A stretch of 64,000 nucleotides of DNA from Methylopumilus sp026399645 (GCF_965184065.1 NZ_OZ239098.1); one strand, 5' to 3'. Numbered from the stretch's first letter, positions 6,549 to 14,240 are shown. Program-made: numbers and translations. The notes: generated by a model not told the origin, from the letters alone.

Positions 6549-6724
6549 AAAAAAATTTTCTCTAATTCATAATTGGAGCAATTAGGACATCGGTGTAATC
6601 CTATAATTTCATCAAAAAAAGTTTCGACAATACCACCGTCCCAGGTACAACTTGTGCATTTGTAAAGTATTCTATTATTCTGCGACTGCTTAATTTTAAG
6701 CATATCTATATTTTTTAATTTCAT
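6545..6724 (-). CDS. Small zinc-ribbon protein, 59 aa
   Basis: The product has a basic N-terminus (MKLKNIDMLKIK) then YKCTSCTWDG and HRCPNCSNYEL: two CxxC knuckles about 23 residues apart, the pattern of a four-cysteine zinc ribbon. The gene ends in an ATGA overlap with the next small gene, and the mini zinc-finger gene follows, so two of three products in this putative operon bind metal. No strong ribosome site is visible. The function is unknown. Confidence 0.5.
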   Translation of the reverse strand: MKLKNIDMLKIKQSQNNRILYKCTSCTWDGGIVETFFDEIIGLHRCPNCSNYELEKIFL

Positions 6725-6837
6725 GATAGCTATAGGCTACTCTGAATAATGAGATATACCATCTATTTTTGAAGTTTTTAAAACCATAAGAGAAGTAGTG
6801 TTTATTGAGTGTCTTTAAAACTTTTGGCGCAGTTTGT

Positions 6838-6862
6838 AAAAGTCGTTTAAAACGACTTTTTT
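6838..6862. terminator. Perfect palindromic terminator
   Basis: AAAAGTCGTTT / AAACGACTTTT forms a long perfect stem followed by T residues on the plus strand and preceded by A residues, so it can act in both directions. It separates the small zinc-finger operon from the repeat-peptide gene. Confidence 0.6.
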
Positions 6863-6913
6863 GTCATATATAAAATTACAGAATCTTTAGATTTTAAGTG
6901 TTTGCATTTGATA

Positions 6914-6944
6914 TAAAAAAGTAAAGCCACTCGAAAGTGGCTTC
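6914..6944 (-). terminator. Terminator of the repeat-peptide gene
   Basis: On the minus strand the AAGCCACT / AGTGGCTT stem with a TTCG loop is followed by TACTTTTTT. It lies 38 bases after the stop codon of the gene at 6982-7242. Confidence 0.65.
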
Positions 6945-6981
6945 AATGAGTAACTATAAAATTATTAATTAAAACTTTATG

Positions 6982-7242
6982 TTACTTACCTTCACTATAT
7001 TCAGCACCTTGATTAAACGGACCATTACCACCAATCAACAAGGCATCTGTTGGATGAAAGGGTTTAAAGTCAGGTTCTACTTGAACATCATTTCCATATT
7101 CAGCACCTTGATTAAATGGACCATTACCGCCAATCAACAAAGCATCTGTGGGATGAAAGGGTTTAACTTCTAAATCTTCTGCTGCGAAAAGAGGAACGTT
7201 TAAGAAAGAAAGTAAAAAAACAAAAGCTAATATTTTTTTCAT
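6982..7242 (-). CDS. Secreted peptide with two identical 23-residue repeats
   Basis: The 86-residue product has a classic Sec signal peptide (KKILAFVFLLSFLNVPLFAA, cleavage after about residue 20). The mature part has two exactly identical 23-residue units, residues 27-49 and 60-82, each beginning KPFHPTDALLIGG and ending GPFNQGAEY, joined by an acidic linker. A GGAG ribosome site precedes the ATG and a terminator follows, so it is monocistronic. I do not recognise a family. The glycine/asparagine-rich centre and the conserved His, Asp and Glu could suit metal or surface binding, or the units could be released as peptides; all of this is speculation. Confidence 0.75.
   Translation of the reverse strand: MKKILAFVFLLSFLNVPLFAAEDLEVKPFHPTDALLIGGNGPFNQGAEYGNDVQVEPDFKPFHPTDALLIGGNGPFNQGAEYSEGK
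6997..7164 (-). repeat. In-frame tandem 69-base repeat
   Basis: Units 7096-7164 and 6997-7065 differ at four bases (in the Pro, Ala, Gly and second Pro codons); every difference is synonymous, so both encode the same 23 residues. This supports translation and selection on the repeat sequence itself. Confidence 0.85.
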
Positions 7243-7394
7243 AATGCTTACTCCGGTAATTTAAACAAATCTAAATGTGCAAAATATTGAATATTTTTTG
7301 ACCTTTAGAAAATTAGCCTATGCCTATGTTGTAGGGATGTCAACAATAAACAACAATTTGATTGAATATGTCTCTTTAAGATGTTTAGGCTATG

Positions 7395-7426
7395 GGTTTT
7401 TGGCAGGGGCTGGAATAGGGGTGTGT
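7395..7426. repeat. Dispersed intergenic repeat, copy A
   Basis: GGTTTTTGGCAGGGG then TGGAATAGGGGTGTGT, the core shared with copies near 8812, 9652, 48577 and 54893. It lies just upstream of chrA. Confidence 0.55.
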
Positions 7427-7460
7427 AAAAAAAGCCTTAAAAACCAGTAAAATAATACCC

Positions 7461-8792
7461 ATGAAAACTCCACCTCAAATCACTCTCAAAGAAGCCTTTC
7501 TTTATTGGCTAAAACTGGGCTTTATTAGTTTTGGTGGTCCAGCAGGTCAAATCTCAATCATGTATCAAGATCTCGTTGAACATAAACGATGGATCTCTAA
7601 GAAACGTTTCTTACATGCGCTTAATTTCTGCATGTTATTACCAGGGCCTGAAGCACAACAACTTGCGACTTATATTGGTTGGCTTATGCATAGAACATTG
7701 GGTGGACTCATTGCAGGCTTACTTTTTGTGCTTCCATCTTTCTTTATATTAGTTTTATTAGGATTCATCTATATGTCTTATGGTGAATTACCTATTATCA
7801 AAGCCATATTCAGTGGCATTAAACCTGCTGTGGTCGCGATCGTATTATTTGCGGCCTATCGTATTGGTCAAAGAACTCTGCATAACTTCATTTTGAGTTT
7901 GATTGCATTATCATCTTTCATTGCCATATTCTTTTTTAAACTTCCATTTCCTCTTATTGTTTTGGCAGCTGCAGTAATAGGTTGGATAGGTAGCCATCGT
8001 TATGCCAAATATTTCGAATCACATGCACATACAAACTTCAAAGAAAATACAAAGCATCATTCATCAATCATTGATGACAACACTGCTATTCCCTTACATG
8101 CAAAATACAATACTCATAAGTTAATTAAGACCTTAGTGATTGGCTTGTTGATTGGCGTTATCAGCTTTTCTTCTTTAATTTATGTTTATGGATTTGATCA
8201 TTTACTCACTCAAACTGCATTATTTTTTACTAAAGCCGCTTTATTAACTTTTGGTGGGGCCTATGCAGTCTTGCCTTATGTATATCAAGGGGTGGTTGAG
8301 CATTATCATTGGATATCACCACAGCAGATGATCGATGCTTTAGCTCTAGGTGAAACAACACCTGGCCCATTGATCATGGTCATTACTTTTATTGGATTTG
8401 TGAGTGGATGGGTGAATAACTTTTTACCAAATCTCAATCCTATTTATGCAGCATTGCTTACAACGACTATTGCTACATTTTTCACATTCTTACCTAGTTT
8501 CATTATGATTTTTGTAGGTGCACCTTTAATTGAATCTACAAGAAAGAATGTTAAGTTTGCAGCACCTCTTACTGCAATTACATCCGCAGTGGTAGGTGTG
8601 ATATTAAATCTAGCATTCTTCTTTGCTTATCATGTATTTTGGAATGAACAGGCATCAACTATTAGTTATATATCAATACTCATCGCTCTTATTTCTTTAA
8701 TTGCTTTAATAAGATTTAAAGTGAATACCTTGTATGTAATTTTTGCGAGCTGTATCGCAGGAATAGTTTTATCTACTTTATCTTTGGGATAG
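7461..8792 (+). CDS. chrA: Chromate transporter ChrA
   Basis: The 443-residue membrane protein has the duplicated CHR domain: the first half carries FGGPAGQISIM and LPGPEAQQLATYIGW, and the second half repeats this as FGGAYAVLPYV and GETTPGPLIMV. About ten membrane segments are visible, and the length is that of long-chain ChrA. It uses the proton gradient to expel chromate (in characterised members), or perhaps a related oxyanion. It follows a dispersed repeat and has no operon partner. Confidence 0.93.
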   Translation: MKTPPQITLKEAFLYWLKLGFISFGGPAGQISIMYQDLVEHKRWISKKRFLHALNFCMLLPGPEAQQLATYIGWLMHRTLGGLIAGLLFVLPSFFILVLLGFIYMSYGELPIIKAIFSGIKPAVVAIVLFAAYRIGQRTLHNFILSLIALSSFIAIFFFKLPFPLIVLAAAVIGWIGSHRYAKYFESHAHTNFKENTKHHSSIIDDNTAIPLHAKYNTHKLIKTLVIGLLIGVISFSSLIYVYGFDHLLTQTALFFTKAALLTFGGAYAVLPYVYQGVVEHYHWISPQQMIDALALGETTPGPLIMVITFIGFVSGWVNNFLPNLNPIYAALLTTTIATFFTFLPSFIMIFVGAPLIESTRKNVKFAAPLTAITSAVVGVILNLAFFFAYHVFWNEQASTISYISILIALISLIALIRFKVNTLYVIFASCIAGIVLSTLSLG

Positions 8793-8811
8793 GTTGTAGA
8801 GGGTTCAAGGC

Positions 8812-8874
8812 AGGGGATTTTGGCAGGGGTGGAATAGGGGTGTGTTACAAAACATCCGGAATCCGGAGATTTTG
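8812..8874. repeat. Dispersed intergenic repeat, copy B (longest)
   Basis: GGGGATTTTGGCAGGGG, TGGAATAGGGGTGTGTTACA and AACATCCGGAATCCGGAGATT follow in order. The tail holds two TCCGGA palindromes. It fills the gap between the convergent chrA and TerC genes. Confidence 0.6.
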
Positions 8875-8880
8875 GATTAT

Positions 8881-9624
8881 TTAAACTTTTTCTTTTTTGT
8901 TGCGAGCACGAATGTTTAGCACTTCTACCGCAAGAGAAAAAGCCATTGCAAAATAAACATATCCTTTTGGAATATGAACATCAAGACTTTCAGCAATTAA
9001 AACAAAACCAACAATCATCAAGAAAGAAAGCGCCAAGACTTTAATCGATGGATGGCGATGCACAAAATCACCAATAGATTTGGCAGCCCAAAGCATAAAA
9101 AAGACAGACGCTAAAACAGCAGCAATCATGATTGAAATTTCATCAACTAAGCCAACTGCAGTAATGACACTATCTAGTGAGAAAACTATATCTAGAATCC
9201 CAATTTGGACGATAGCACCCCAAAAAATCTTCTGAATAGATTTTGACTTGAGATTTGAGGTGTTGATTTCCTTGGTAGTTTCTTCTTCCGCTTCAACCTC
9301 AAGATAAATTTCCTTACTGGCCTTCCATAAAAGAAATAAGCCCCCAAAGAACAAGATTAAATCTCTACCGCTAATTTCTTGGTTGTAAAAAGCAAAAAGC
9401 GGTTCTGTTAAACCCATTACCCACGATAAACTCAGTAGTAATAAAACGCGTGTAATTAATGCGAATAAAAGTCCAAATCGACGGACCGATTCGCGTATTT
9501 CTATTGGAAGGCGATTGGCAAGAACGCTAATGAAGATAATGTTGTCAATGCCCAAAACAATTTCAAGTGCTGCAAGTGTTAAAAAAGCAATGATTGTATT
9601 TGGGTCAAGAATGAATTCAAGCAT
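8881..9624 (-). CDS. TerC family integral membrane protein
   Basis: The 247-residue protein has about seven transmembrane helices with the two signature acidic motifs of TerC: ALEIVLGIDNIIFISVLANR in the first helix and GILDIVFSLDSVITAVG in the second half. The loop between the halves (residues 108-128) is acidic and charged. Members are linked to metal export, for example manganese efflux, and to tellurite resistance; which ion is moved here is not known. It converges with chrA, and repeat elements lie on both sides. Confidence 0.9.
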   Translation of the reverse strand: MLEFILDPNTIIAFLTLAALEIVLGIDNIIFISVLANRLPIEIRESVRRFGLLFALITRVLLLLSLSWVMGLTEPLFAFYNQEISGRDLILFFGGLFLLWKASKEIYLEVEAEEETTKEINTSNLKSKSIQKIFWGAIVQIGILDIVFSLDSVITAVGLVDEISIMIAAVLASVFFMLWAAKSIGDFVHRHPSIKVLALSFLMIVGFVLIAESLDVHIPKGYVYFAMAFSLAVEVLNIRARNKKEKV

Positions 9625-9651
9625 TCTTTAAGTCTATCAGTGGAATAAAAG

Positions 9652-9696
9652 CTTTGGAATAGGGGTGTATTGCAAAAAATCCGGAATTCGGAGAAT
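9652..9696. repeat. Dispersed intergenic repeat, copy C
   Basis: TTTGGAATAGGGGTGTATTG then AAATCCGGAATTCGGAGAATT, a shortened and mutated copy of the element at 8812. Confidence 0.55.
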
Positions 9697-9711
9697 TATT
9701 TTACGAGGGTA

Positions 9712-9801
9712 TTAATGAATCTTCGCTGAGCAAATAGGGCAGGAACATTTCCAAGAATGGACAAACCACTCAAATACTTCATTTTTATTCTTATATTTCA
9801 T
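9712..9801 (-). CDS. Micro-protein with CxC...C motif, 29 aa
   Basis: ATG to TAA encodes MKYKNKNEVFEWF followed by a WKCSCPICSAKIH end, with GAGAAAACT before the start. It lies 17 bases after the gene at 9819-9986 on the same strand. The corresponding place after the paralog at 29235 holds a truncated version (MKYKNEDENTIG, then stop), so the pair of genes was duplicated together. The three clustered cysteines suggest metal binding. Confidence 0.4.
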   Translation of the reverse strand: MKYKNKNEVFEWFVHSWKCSCPICSAKIH

Positions 9802-9818
9802 AGTTTTCTCGCTATTAA

Positions 9819-9986
9819 TTAAACGCAATCACCCATTGCTGATGAATATCTATGCCAACAAGCTTTGTCACCCTGCTTACATACAAAAACATCACCATCT
9901 GTCGTTCTTAATACTTTTACTTGGCTATCTTCAGGAGTTTTAAGTCTTTGAGACGCTTTAACTTGTTGCCTTGTTTTTGAAGGCAT
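9819..9986 (-). CDS. Small protein with C-terminal CWHRYSSAMGDCV motif, 55 aa
   Basis: The product has a basic N-terminus (MPSKTRQQVKASQRLK) and a C-terminal segment VCKQGDKACWHRYSSAMGDC. The last 16 residues are almost identical to the end of the protein encoded at 29235-29417, so the motif is under selection while the rest diverges. Three cysteines and a histidine could bind metal or haem, but no known motif is matched. A GGGGAAATAT ribosome site precedes the ATG. It lies just downstream of the pqqA terminator on the same strand. Confidence 0.6.
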   Translation of the reverse strand: MPSKTRQQVKASQRLKTPEDSQVKVLRTTDGDVFVCKQGDKACWHRYSSAMGDCV

Positions 9987-10010
9987 ATATTTCCCCTTTA
10001 ATTTTACGAA

Positions 10011-10039
10011 AAAAAAGCCTAGTGTGAACCAGGCTTTTT
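10011..10039 (-). terminator. Terminator after pqqA
   Basis: On the minus strand AAAAAGCCT and AGGCTTTTTT arms surround a 10-base loop, followed by a T run. It lies 22 bases beyond the pqqA stop codon, so pqqA is a single-gene transcript. Confidence 0.75.
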
Positions 10040-10061
10040 AGTTTGCATCGTTAACAAACAA

Positions 10062-10133
10062 TTATTTGTTCATTACGTACATTGTTACTTCAAAGCCAAA
10101 ACGCATTTCTGTAGCTGCTGGAGTTGTCCACAT
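10062..10133 (-). CDS. pqqA: PQQ precursor peptide PqqA (orphan copy)
   Basis: This 23-residue peptide (MWTTPAATEMR, then FGFEVTMYVMNK) is a typical PqqA: MW..P at the start, the RFGFEVT block and the Glu and Tyr of EVTMY that PqqE cross-links to build pyrroloquinoline quinone. AGGAAATTATT precedes the ATG and a terminator follows. No pqqB, pqqC, pqqD or pqqE lies in the window, so the maturation genes must be elsewhere. PQQ serves periplasmic methanol dehydrogenases in methylotrophs. The short length explains why ordinary gene callers miss it. Confidence 0.92.
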   Translation of the reverse strand: MWTTPAATEMRFGFEVTMYVMNK

Positions 10134-10165
10134 AATAATTTCCTCATTAAAGTTGAATTTCTAAA

Positions 10166-10182
10166 ACAAGCCTTAAGCTTGT
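10166..10182. promoter_or_regulatory. Palindrome upstream of pqqA
   Basis: ACAAGC-CTTAA-GCTTGT forms a perfect six-base inverted repeat 33 bases upstream of the pqqA start, in its leader or promoter. It may be an operator or an RNA hairpin; neither can be decided here. Confidence 0.35.
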
Positions 10183-10303
10183 GTAATGAATCTTACTCTT
10201 AGGATCTAAAGACTGTAGAAGCAGTTCACTCAATATAGGCTAAGTAAATTCATGAATAAAAACGAAATAGAGTAAGATGAACTTTTAATTATTAGGAATC
10301 GCA

Positions 10304-10780
10304 ATGGCCAAAATTGACATTGGTATTAATGAGAAAGATAGGAAAGCTATTGCTAATGGCTTATCTAAACTACTTGCCGATACCTACACGCTGTATCTAA
10401 CAACCCATAATTTTCATTGGAATGTCACAGGTCCTATGTTTAATACATTGCATATTATGTTTATGACGCAATATACAGAATTGTGGAATGCTGTTGATCC
10501 GATAGCTGAGCGTATTCGTGCGCTTGATTCTATGGCACCAGGCTCCTACAAACAATTTCAAAATTTAACATCACTTCCTGATGCCCCATCTTCTCCTCCC
10601 AAAGCCATTGAGATGATTAAAATTTTAGTTAAAGGTCATGAAACTGTGGCTAAAACAGCGAGATCAATTTTTGCAATTGCAAGTAAAGCTGATGATCAAC
10701 CTACAGCTGATCTTTTAACTCAACGTCTAGATATTCATGAGAAGACTGCATGGATGTTACGAAGCATGCTAGAGAAGTAA
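10304..10780 (+). CDS. dps: Dps-family DNA-protecting ferritin
   Basis: The 158-residue four-helix protein carries the Dps ferroxidase signature LTTHNFHWNVTG near residue 35 and the downstream acidic ligands in the DPIAERIRALD block. Dps dodecamers oxidise and store iron using hydrogen peroxide and bind DNA, which protects it in stress. The ATG follows a TAGGAAT site. It is monocistronic, with a terminator 17 bases after the stop. It joins several other oxidative-stress genes in the window. Confidence 0.93.
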   Translation: MAKIDIGINEKDRKAIANGLSKLLADTYTLYLTTHNFHWNVTGPMFNTLHIMFMTQYTELWNAVDPIAERIRALDSMAPGSYKQFQNLTSLPDAPSSPPKAIEMIKILVKGHETVAKTARSIFAIASKADDQPTADLLTQRLDIHEKTAWMLRSMLEK

Positions 10781-10796
10781 GATTTGATCTGTGTAA

Positions 10797-10826
10797 AAAA
10801 GCCACTCATCGCAGTGGCTTTTTTAT
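10797..10826 (+). terminator. Terminator of dps
   Basis: AAAAAAGCCACT / AGTGGCTTTTTT perfect stem with a CATCGC loop and T run, directly after dps. Confidence 0.85.
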
Positions 10827-10831
10827 GTTCG

Positions 10832-10871
10832 GTATGTTGTGTTAGAAAACATCCGGAATCCGGAGATTTTG
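10832..10871. repeat. Dispersed intergenic repeat, copy D
   Basis: TATGTTGTGTTAGAAAACATCC followed by GGAATCCGGAGATTTTG, matching the right half of copy B including the two TCCGGA palindromes. Confidence 0.55.
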
Positions 10872-10958
10872 AATTGAACTCGCTAAGTTAAATTAACTCT
10901 TATAAAATATGTTAAAAAAAGTTATTGTCCGTAAAATATAAGAATTAAGGAGAGCAAC

Positions 10959-11423
10959 ATGAGTCGTATATTAAAAAATTATTGGAAGATCCTACCTGAC
11001 TTTTATTGGAGTTCAATTTTATTAAGAGTACCTTTAGCTACTTTGTTTATCACATCAGGACTAAATAAATTACCCTATCATCCCGAAGATGGTATGGGTC
11101 TTGGTTTGCCAGCTTTAGTATGGTTATTGGTGATTTTTAGTGAAATTGGCTCAGGTGTTGGATTAATAGTAGGAGGCCTGACTACGCTGCCTCGAATAAG
11201 GGAAAATGCCTTGTTGGCTGGATTGGGAGATATGTTGACTAGATTCAGCGGTATTGTGATGTGTTGTGTTATCACCGGGATAATTTGGACTGTGCTAAAA
11301 CCAGACAACCTTTGGCAGTTTATCACTACCGACTACCTTCATTTTAGTCTTTGGGTTGGTGGGTTATATTTTGCCCTGCGTGGCAACTGGGCTGTGCGTG
11401 CAACCCAACTCAATTCTAATTAA
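10959..11423 (+). CDS. DoxX-like membrane protein
   Basis: The 154-residue protein has about four membrane helices and the DoxX-family start LLRVPLATLFITSGLNKL, followed by GLGLPALVWLLVIFSEIGSG and a last helix ALRGNWAVRA. DoxX proteins are subunits or partners of membrane oxidoreductase systems; the precise role is unknown here. AAGGAGAG precedes the ATG, and the next gene starts two bases after its stop, so it forms an operon with the SDR gene. Confidence 0.8.
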   Translation: MSRILKNYWKILPDFYWSSILLRVPLATLFITSGLNKLPYHPEDGMGLGLPALVWLLVIFSEIGSGVGLIVGGLTTLPRIRENALLAGLGDMLTRFSGIVMCCVITGIIWTVLKPDNLWQFITTDYLHFSLWVGGLYFALRGNWAVRATQLNSN

Positions 11424-11425
11424 AT

Positions 11426-12163
11426 ATGAAAAAAGTTTTAATCACTGGTGCAACCGGTGGCTTAGCTCAAGCCTTGGCTGAAAACTTAACTAAAAATAAC
11501 TGGCAACTAGTTTTAGTGAGTAGAAATTCAGAAAAACTTCAAGAGATTTACGGAGATAAGCACATTCAAATTACTGCAGACTGCTCCAGTTTCCAGGGAG
11601 TTAAACAAATATTTGATGAAATTGCAGAAAGAAACATCAACATAGATAGCTTAGCGCATTGTGTTGGTAACATCAGGCTTGGGTCACTTCATAGAACGTC
11701 TGAAGCTGATTTCTTTGATTGCATGTCAGCAAACCTATTTAGTGCATTCTTCACATTGTCAGGTTTTGTAGATCATTTAAAAAAATCATCTATTCATGGG
11801 TCAGCAGTTTTTGTTTCATCAGCAGCTGCCAGCATAGGTATTTCCAATCACGAAGTCATATCAGCAGCAAAGGGAGGACTTGAGGCACTTGTAAGGAGCT
11901 CTGCTGCTTCATATGCTGCTTCAAATATTCGTATTAATGCAGTTTCCCCTGGAATCTTGGATACCCCCGCTTCAGCAAATCTTTTAACAAGTGATCTAAT
12001 GAGAGAAATATCTGCGAAACAGTATCCAATCAAAGGTATTGGAAGTGCTGAAGAAGTTGCTGATTTAATGGCTTGGCTGTTGTCTGAAAAAGCCCAAAGA
12101 GTCACAGGCCAAGTTTGGTCTATTGATGGCGGCTTTTCAAGTATAAGACCTTTAGTAAAATAG
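11426..12163 (+). CDS. Short-chain dehydrogenase/reductase with substituted catalytic tyrosine
   Basis: The 245-residue protein has the SDR Rossmann fold: TGATGGLAQAL nucleotide motif at residue 8, an AHCVGN stretch in place of NNAG (residue 77), the active-site serines SSAA (131-134), Lys149 in SAAKGG, and SPGILDTP and DGGF ends. The normally invariant Tyr four residues before the Lys is Ile145 (NHEVISAAKGG). It may therefore be a non-catalytic or altered SDR. It follows the DoxX gene by two bases, so the two are co-transcribed; electron exchange between them is speculation. Confidence 0.85.
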   Translation: MKKVLITGATGGLAQALAENLTKNNWQLVLVSRNSEKLQEIYGDKHIQITADCSSFQGVKQIFDEIAERNINIDSLAHCVGNIRLGSLHRTSEADFFDCMSANLFSAFFTLSGFVDHLKKSSIHGSAVFVSSAAASIGISNHEVISAAKGGLEALVRSSAASYAASNIRINAVSPGILDTPASANLLTSDLMREISAKQYPIKGIGSAEEVADLMAWLLSEKAQRVTGQVWSIDGGFSSIRPLVK

Positions 12164-12241
12164 CTTTTTAGTAACTATCAAACCGAAAATATTTTAACAA
12201 ACCCAGCAATATATATTGATCAAAAAATAGGATGACTAATT

Positions 12242-12400
12242 ATGGAAGATAAGCGTTGTTGCGGAAGAGGTGTTTGTATAATAAATGCTCAAGGTATTTG
12301 TTGGTGTGGGCAAAGATGGGATGGTGAAAAAATGGTTCCAGTAAATTCAGACATCAAAAAAACGAAAGAATTTGATAAAAAAGATTTGCCAAAAAAATAG
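12242..12400 (+). CDS. Small cysteine-rich protein (CCGRG...CWCG), 52 aa
   Basis: The product begins MEDKRCCGRGVC and continues IINAQGICWCGQRWDG, then a charged lysine-rich tail. Five cysteines in the first 22 residues form CC, C and CxC groups, suggesting metal or Fe-S binding. I recall similar short proteins in other betaproteobacteria, but no assigned function. It follows the SDR gene by 78 bases on the same strand and may share its transcript. The ATG is preceded by an A-rich stretch with AGGATG. Confidence 0.6.
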   Translation: MEDKRCCGRGVCIINAQGICWCGQRWDGEKMVPVNSDIKKTKEFDKKDLPKK

Positions 12401-12586
12401 CTTATAAATAATCTAAGAAAATTTAAGCAATTTTCCAAAAAACTGCATTATCAGTTGAGCCACATTTTTTTATAGGTATTATTGGGGTCGTATTCGAGGT
12501 TCTGTTTTAATGATTTCTTGCTTCATAATAACTAGTTAAAAAATACATGCTAAGATTACCTTTTTGAATTATACGAAAATGGCTTT

Positions 12587-12781
12587 ATGAGTTTTAGAAA
12601 AAGTATCGCTCGTGTTACATTTTTATTAGCATTAATTTCACTAGCATGGTTAATTTTAGGGATTTTAGAACTAGCTCCCTTGATATTCCATATACCTGGC
12701 GAAACAAATCTAAGAGCCCACGCCTCTGTAACTCTTTTATTCCTGCTTTTAGCTTCATGGGCTTTTTGGGATGAAAAATAG
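12587..12781 (+). CDS. Small two-helix membrane protein, 64 aa
   Basis: Two hydrophobic segments (residues 8-30 and 45-60) are joined by a short loop (FHIPGETNLRAHA), and the protein ends in DEK. It starts a run of three small membrane-protein genes separated by 29 and 2 bases on the same strand, which suggests a small membrane complex. No family is recognised. No clear ribosome site lies before the ATG. Confidence 0.55.
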   Translation: MSFRKSIARVTFLLALISLAWLILGILELAPLIFHIPGETNLRAHASVTLLFLLLASWAFWDEK

Positions 12782-12810
12782 TAATAATCTATTAATGATA
12801 AGGAGAAGTT

Positions 12811-12981
12811 ATGCTTAAAATGTCTGATATTTGTATTTTGTTGTCTGTCTTTGTAGCTTTTATAACCACAGCCTATTTATGGTTTACTGGGCAACAGCAG
12901 GAAGGGTTATTTACTGCTACATGGATTCCTTCTATTTTAACTTTCGCAATATACTTTAAAGTTATTTCCAGAAAGGGATAA
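12811..12981 (+). CDS. Small two-helix membrane protein, 56 aa
   Basis: ATG follows a strong AAGGAGAAGTT ribosome site. The product (MLKMSDICILLS...) has hydrophobic segments at residues 6-25 and 36-50 and a basic end (ISRKG). It is the middle gene of three small membrane-protein genes. No family is recognised. Confidence 0.6.
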   Translation: MLKMSDICILLSVFVAFITTAYLWFTGQQQEGLFTATWIPSILTFAIYFKVISRKG

Positions 12982-12983
12982 AA

Positions 12984-13112
12984 ATGACTAATACAATATT
13001 ATTTAGTACAGGTCTATTTTGTTTTTTTCTTGCAATTGTTGGGGTTGTTTTAACAGTTCAAGAATTTAAAAATATGGAATTACAAGAAAAATTAAAAAAC
13101 AAGAAAAAGTAG
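12984..13112 (+). CDS. Single-pass micro membrane protein, 42 aa
   Basis: The product has one hydrophobic helix (residues 5-25) followed by a lysine-rich cytoplasmic tail (LQEKLKNKKK). The start lies two bases after the stop of the previous gene, with AAAGGG upstream, so it is the last gene of the small-membrane-protein operon. The function is unknown. Confidence 0.55.
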   Translation: MTNTILFSTGLFCFFLAIVGVVLTVQEFKNMELQEKLKNKKK

Positions 13113-13155
13113 TTCGATATATTGTGGTTTTTCATATTTAAAAATCTCTTATCGT

Positions 13156-14202
13156 CTAATCGATTGTATTTTTATAGATCATTGCATTAACAATACTTTC
13201 TGAAGCTTCTTTAATATTTCTAGGTTCATATCCACCCTCTAATACAAACAATATGCGATTAGAGGCATATTTACTTGCAATTGTAGATAAAATTTCTGTA
13301 GCTTTTTTGTAACCATTATTCGAATATTCTAATTGCCCTAGCAAATCATTTTCATGCGCATCAAACCCTGCTGACACTAATATAAATTCTGGCTTAAATT
13401 TTTCCATAGCAGGAATTAATTGGCTTTTTAAACCATGAATAAATTCTTTATCGCCAGCTCCCTTTGGTAAATCTATATTCAATGTATACCCGTAACCTTC
13501 ACCACTTCCTTTTTCATCAGGGCGGCCTGTTCCAGGATAGAAGGGGTGTTGATGGATACTGAAATAGAAAACCGTATTATCGCTATAAAAAATATCCTGC
13601 GTTCCGTTACCGTGATGAACATCAAAATCAACAATCAATATTCGGTTGATACCATATTTCATCTGTAGATATTTTGCTGCAATTGCGACATTATTAAAAA
13701 TGCAGAATCCCATACCTTGATCTTTAGTTGCATGGTGGCCGGGAGGTCTTGAGAATACAAAGCCACTTGAAGCCTTACCCTTCATGATTTGATCAACCCC
13801 TTCAGTTACTGCCCCGACAGATTTTCTAGCAACTTGATATGAGTGTTTTGATATCACAGTGTCACCTGTGCTTAGCTTTGCAGTTGATTTAGTAAGTTTT
13901 TCAGATTCTTGTTTAACAAGATGAATATATTCTTTTGTGTGTACAAGATTTATGACATCTATAGACGCATAATCAAAGCTAGGCCAAATTAAATTAGGTT
14001 TTAATTTATAATCATTTTTGAGAAAGTTTATAGCACTTGAGATTCGCTCAGAGTTTTCTGGATGATTAGTCCCAGTATCATGAAGAAGAAATTGCTCATC
14101 ATAAAGAATTGCAATTTTTAGCGCACTTCTAGCTGATTCAGCAATGAGATTCATCGGCTGAAAAAGCAACATAAGAAGCAAGCATTTAAAAAAATATTTC
14201 AT
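13156..14202 (-). CDS. Exported histone-deacetylase-like amidohydrolase
   Basis: The 348-residue protein has the full HDAC/arginase-fold signature: RPPGHHA with His156 and His157, zinc ligands in DFDVHHGNGT (Asp194, His196), SAGFDAH with the third ligand, and LEGGY with the catalytic Tyr. Such enzymes hydrolyse acetyl-amide bonds, as in acetylpolyamine deacetylation. Unusually, it begins with a Sec-type signal (hydrophobic residues 5-20, LIAES cleavage), so it is probably periplasmic. It lies 38 bases after the TonB receptor gene on the same strand, under the same Fur box, which suggests a substrate taken up by that receptor. That link is inference. Confidence 0.88.
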   Translation of the reverse strand: MKYFFKCLLLMLLFQPMNLIAESARSALKIAILYDEQFLLHDTGTNHPENSERISSAINFLKNDYKLKPNLIWPSFDYASIDVINLVHTKEYIHLVKQESEKLTKSTAKLSTGDTVISKHSYQVARKSVGAVTEGVDQIMKGKASSGFVFSRPPGHHATKDQGMGFCIFNNVAIAAKYLQMKYGINRILIVDFDVHHGNGTQDIFYSDNTVFYFSIHQHPFYPGTGRPDEKGSGEGYGYTLNIDLPKGAGDKEFIHGLKSQLIPAMEKFKPEFILVSAGFDAHENDLLGQLEYSNNGYKKATEILSTIASKYASNRILFVLEGGYEPRNIKEASESIVNAMIYKNTID

Positions 14203-14240
14203 TGAAATGAATTGTAATTAAAGGTAGTTCTTGAATTTTT

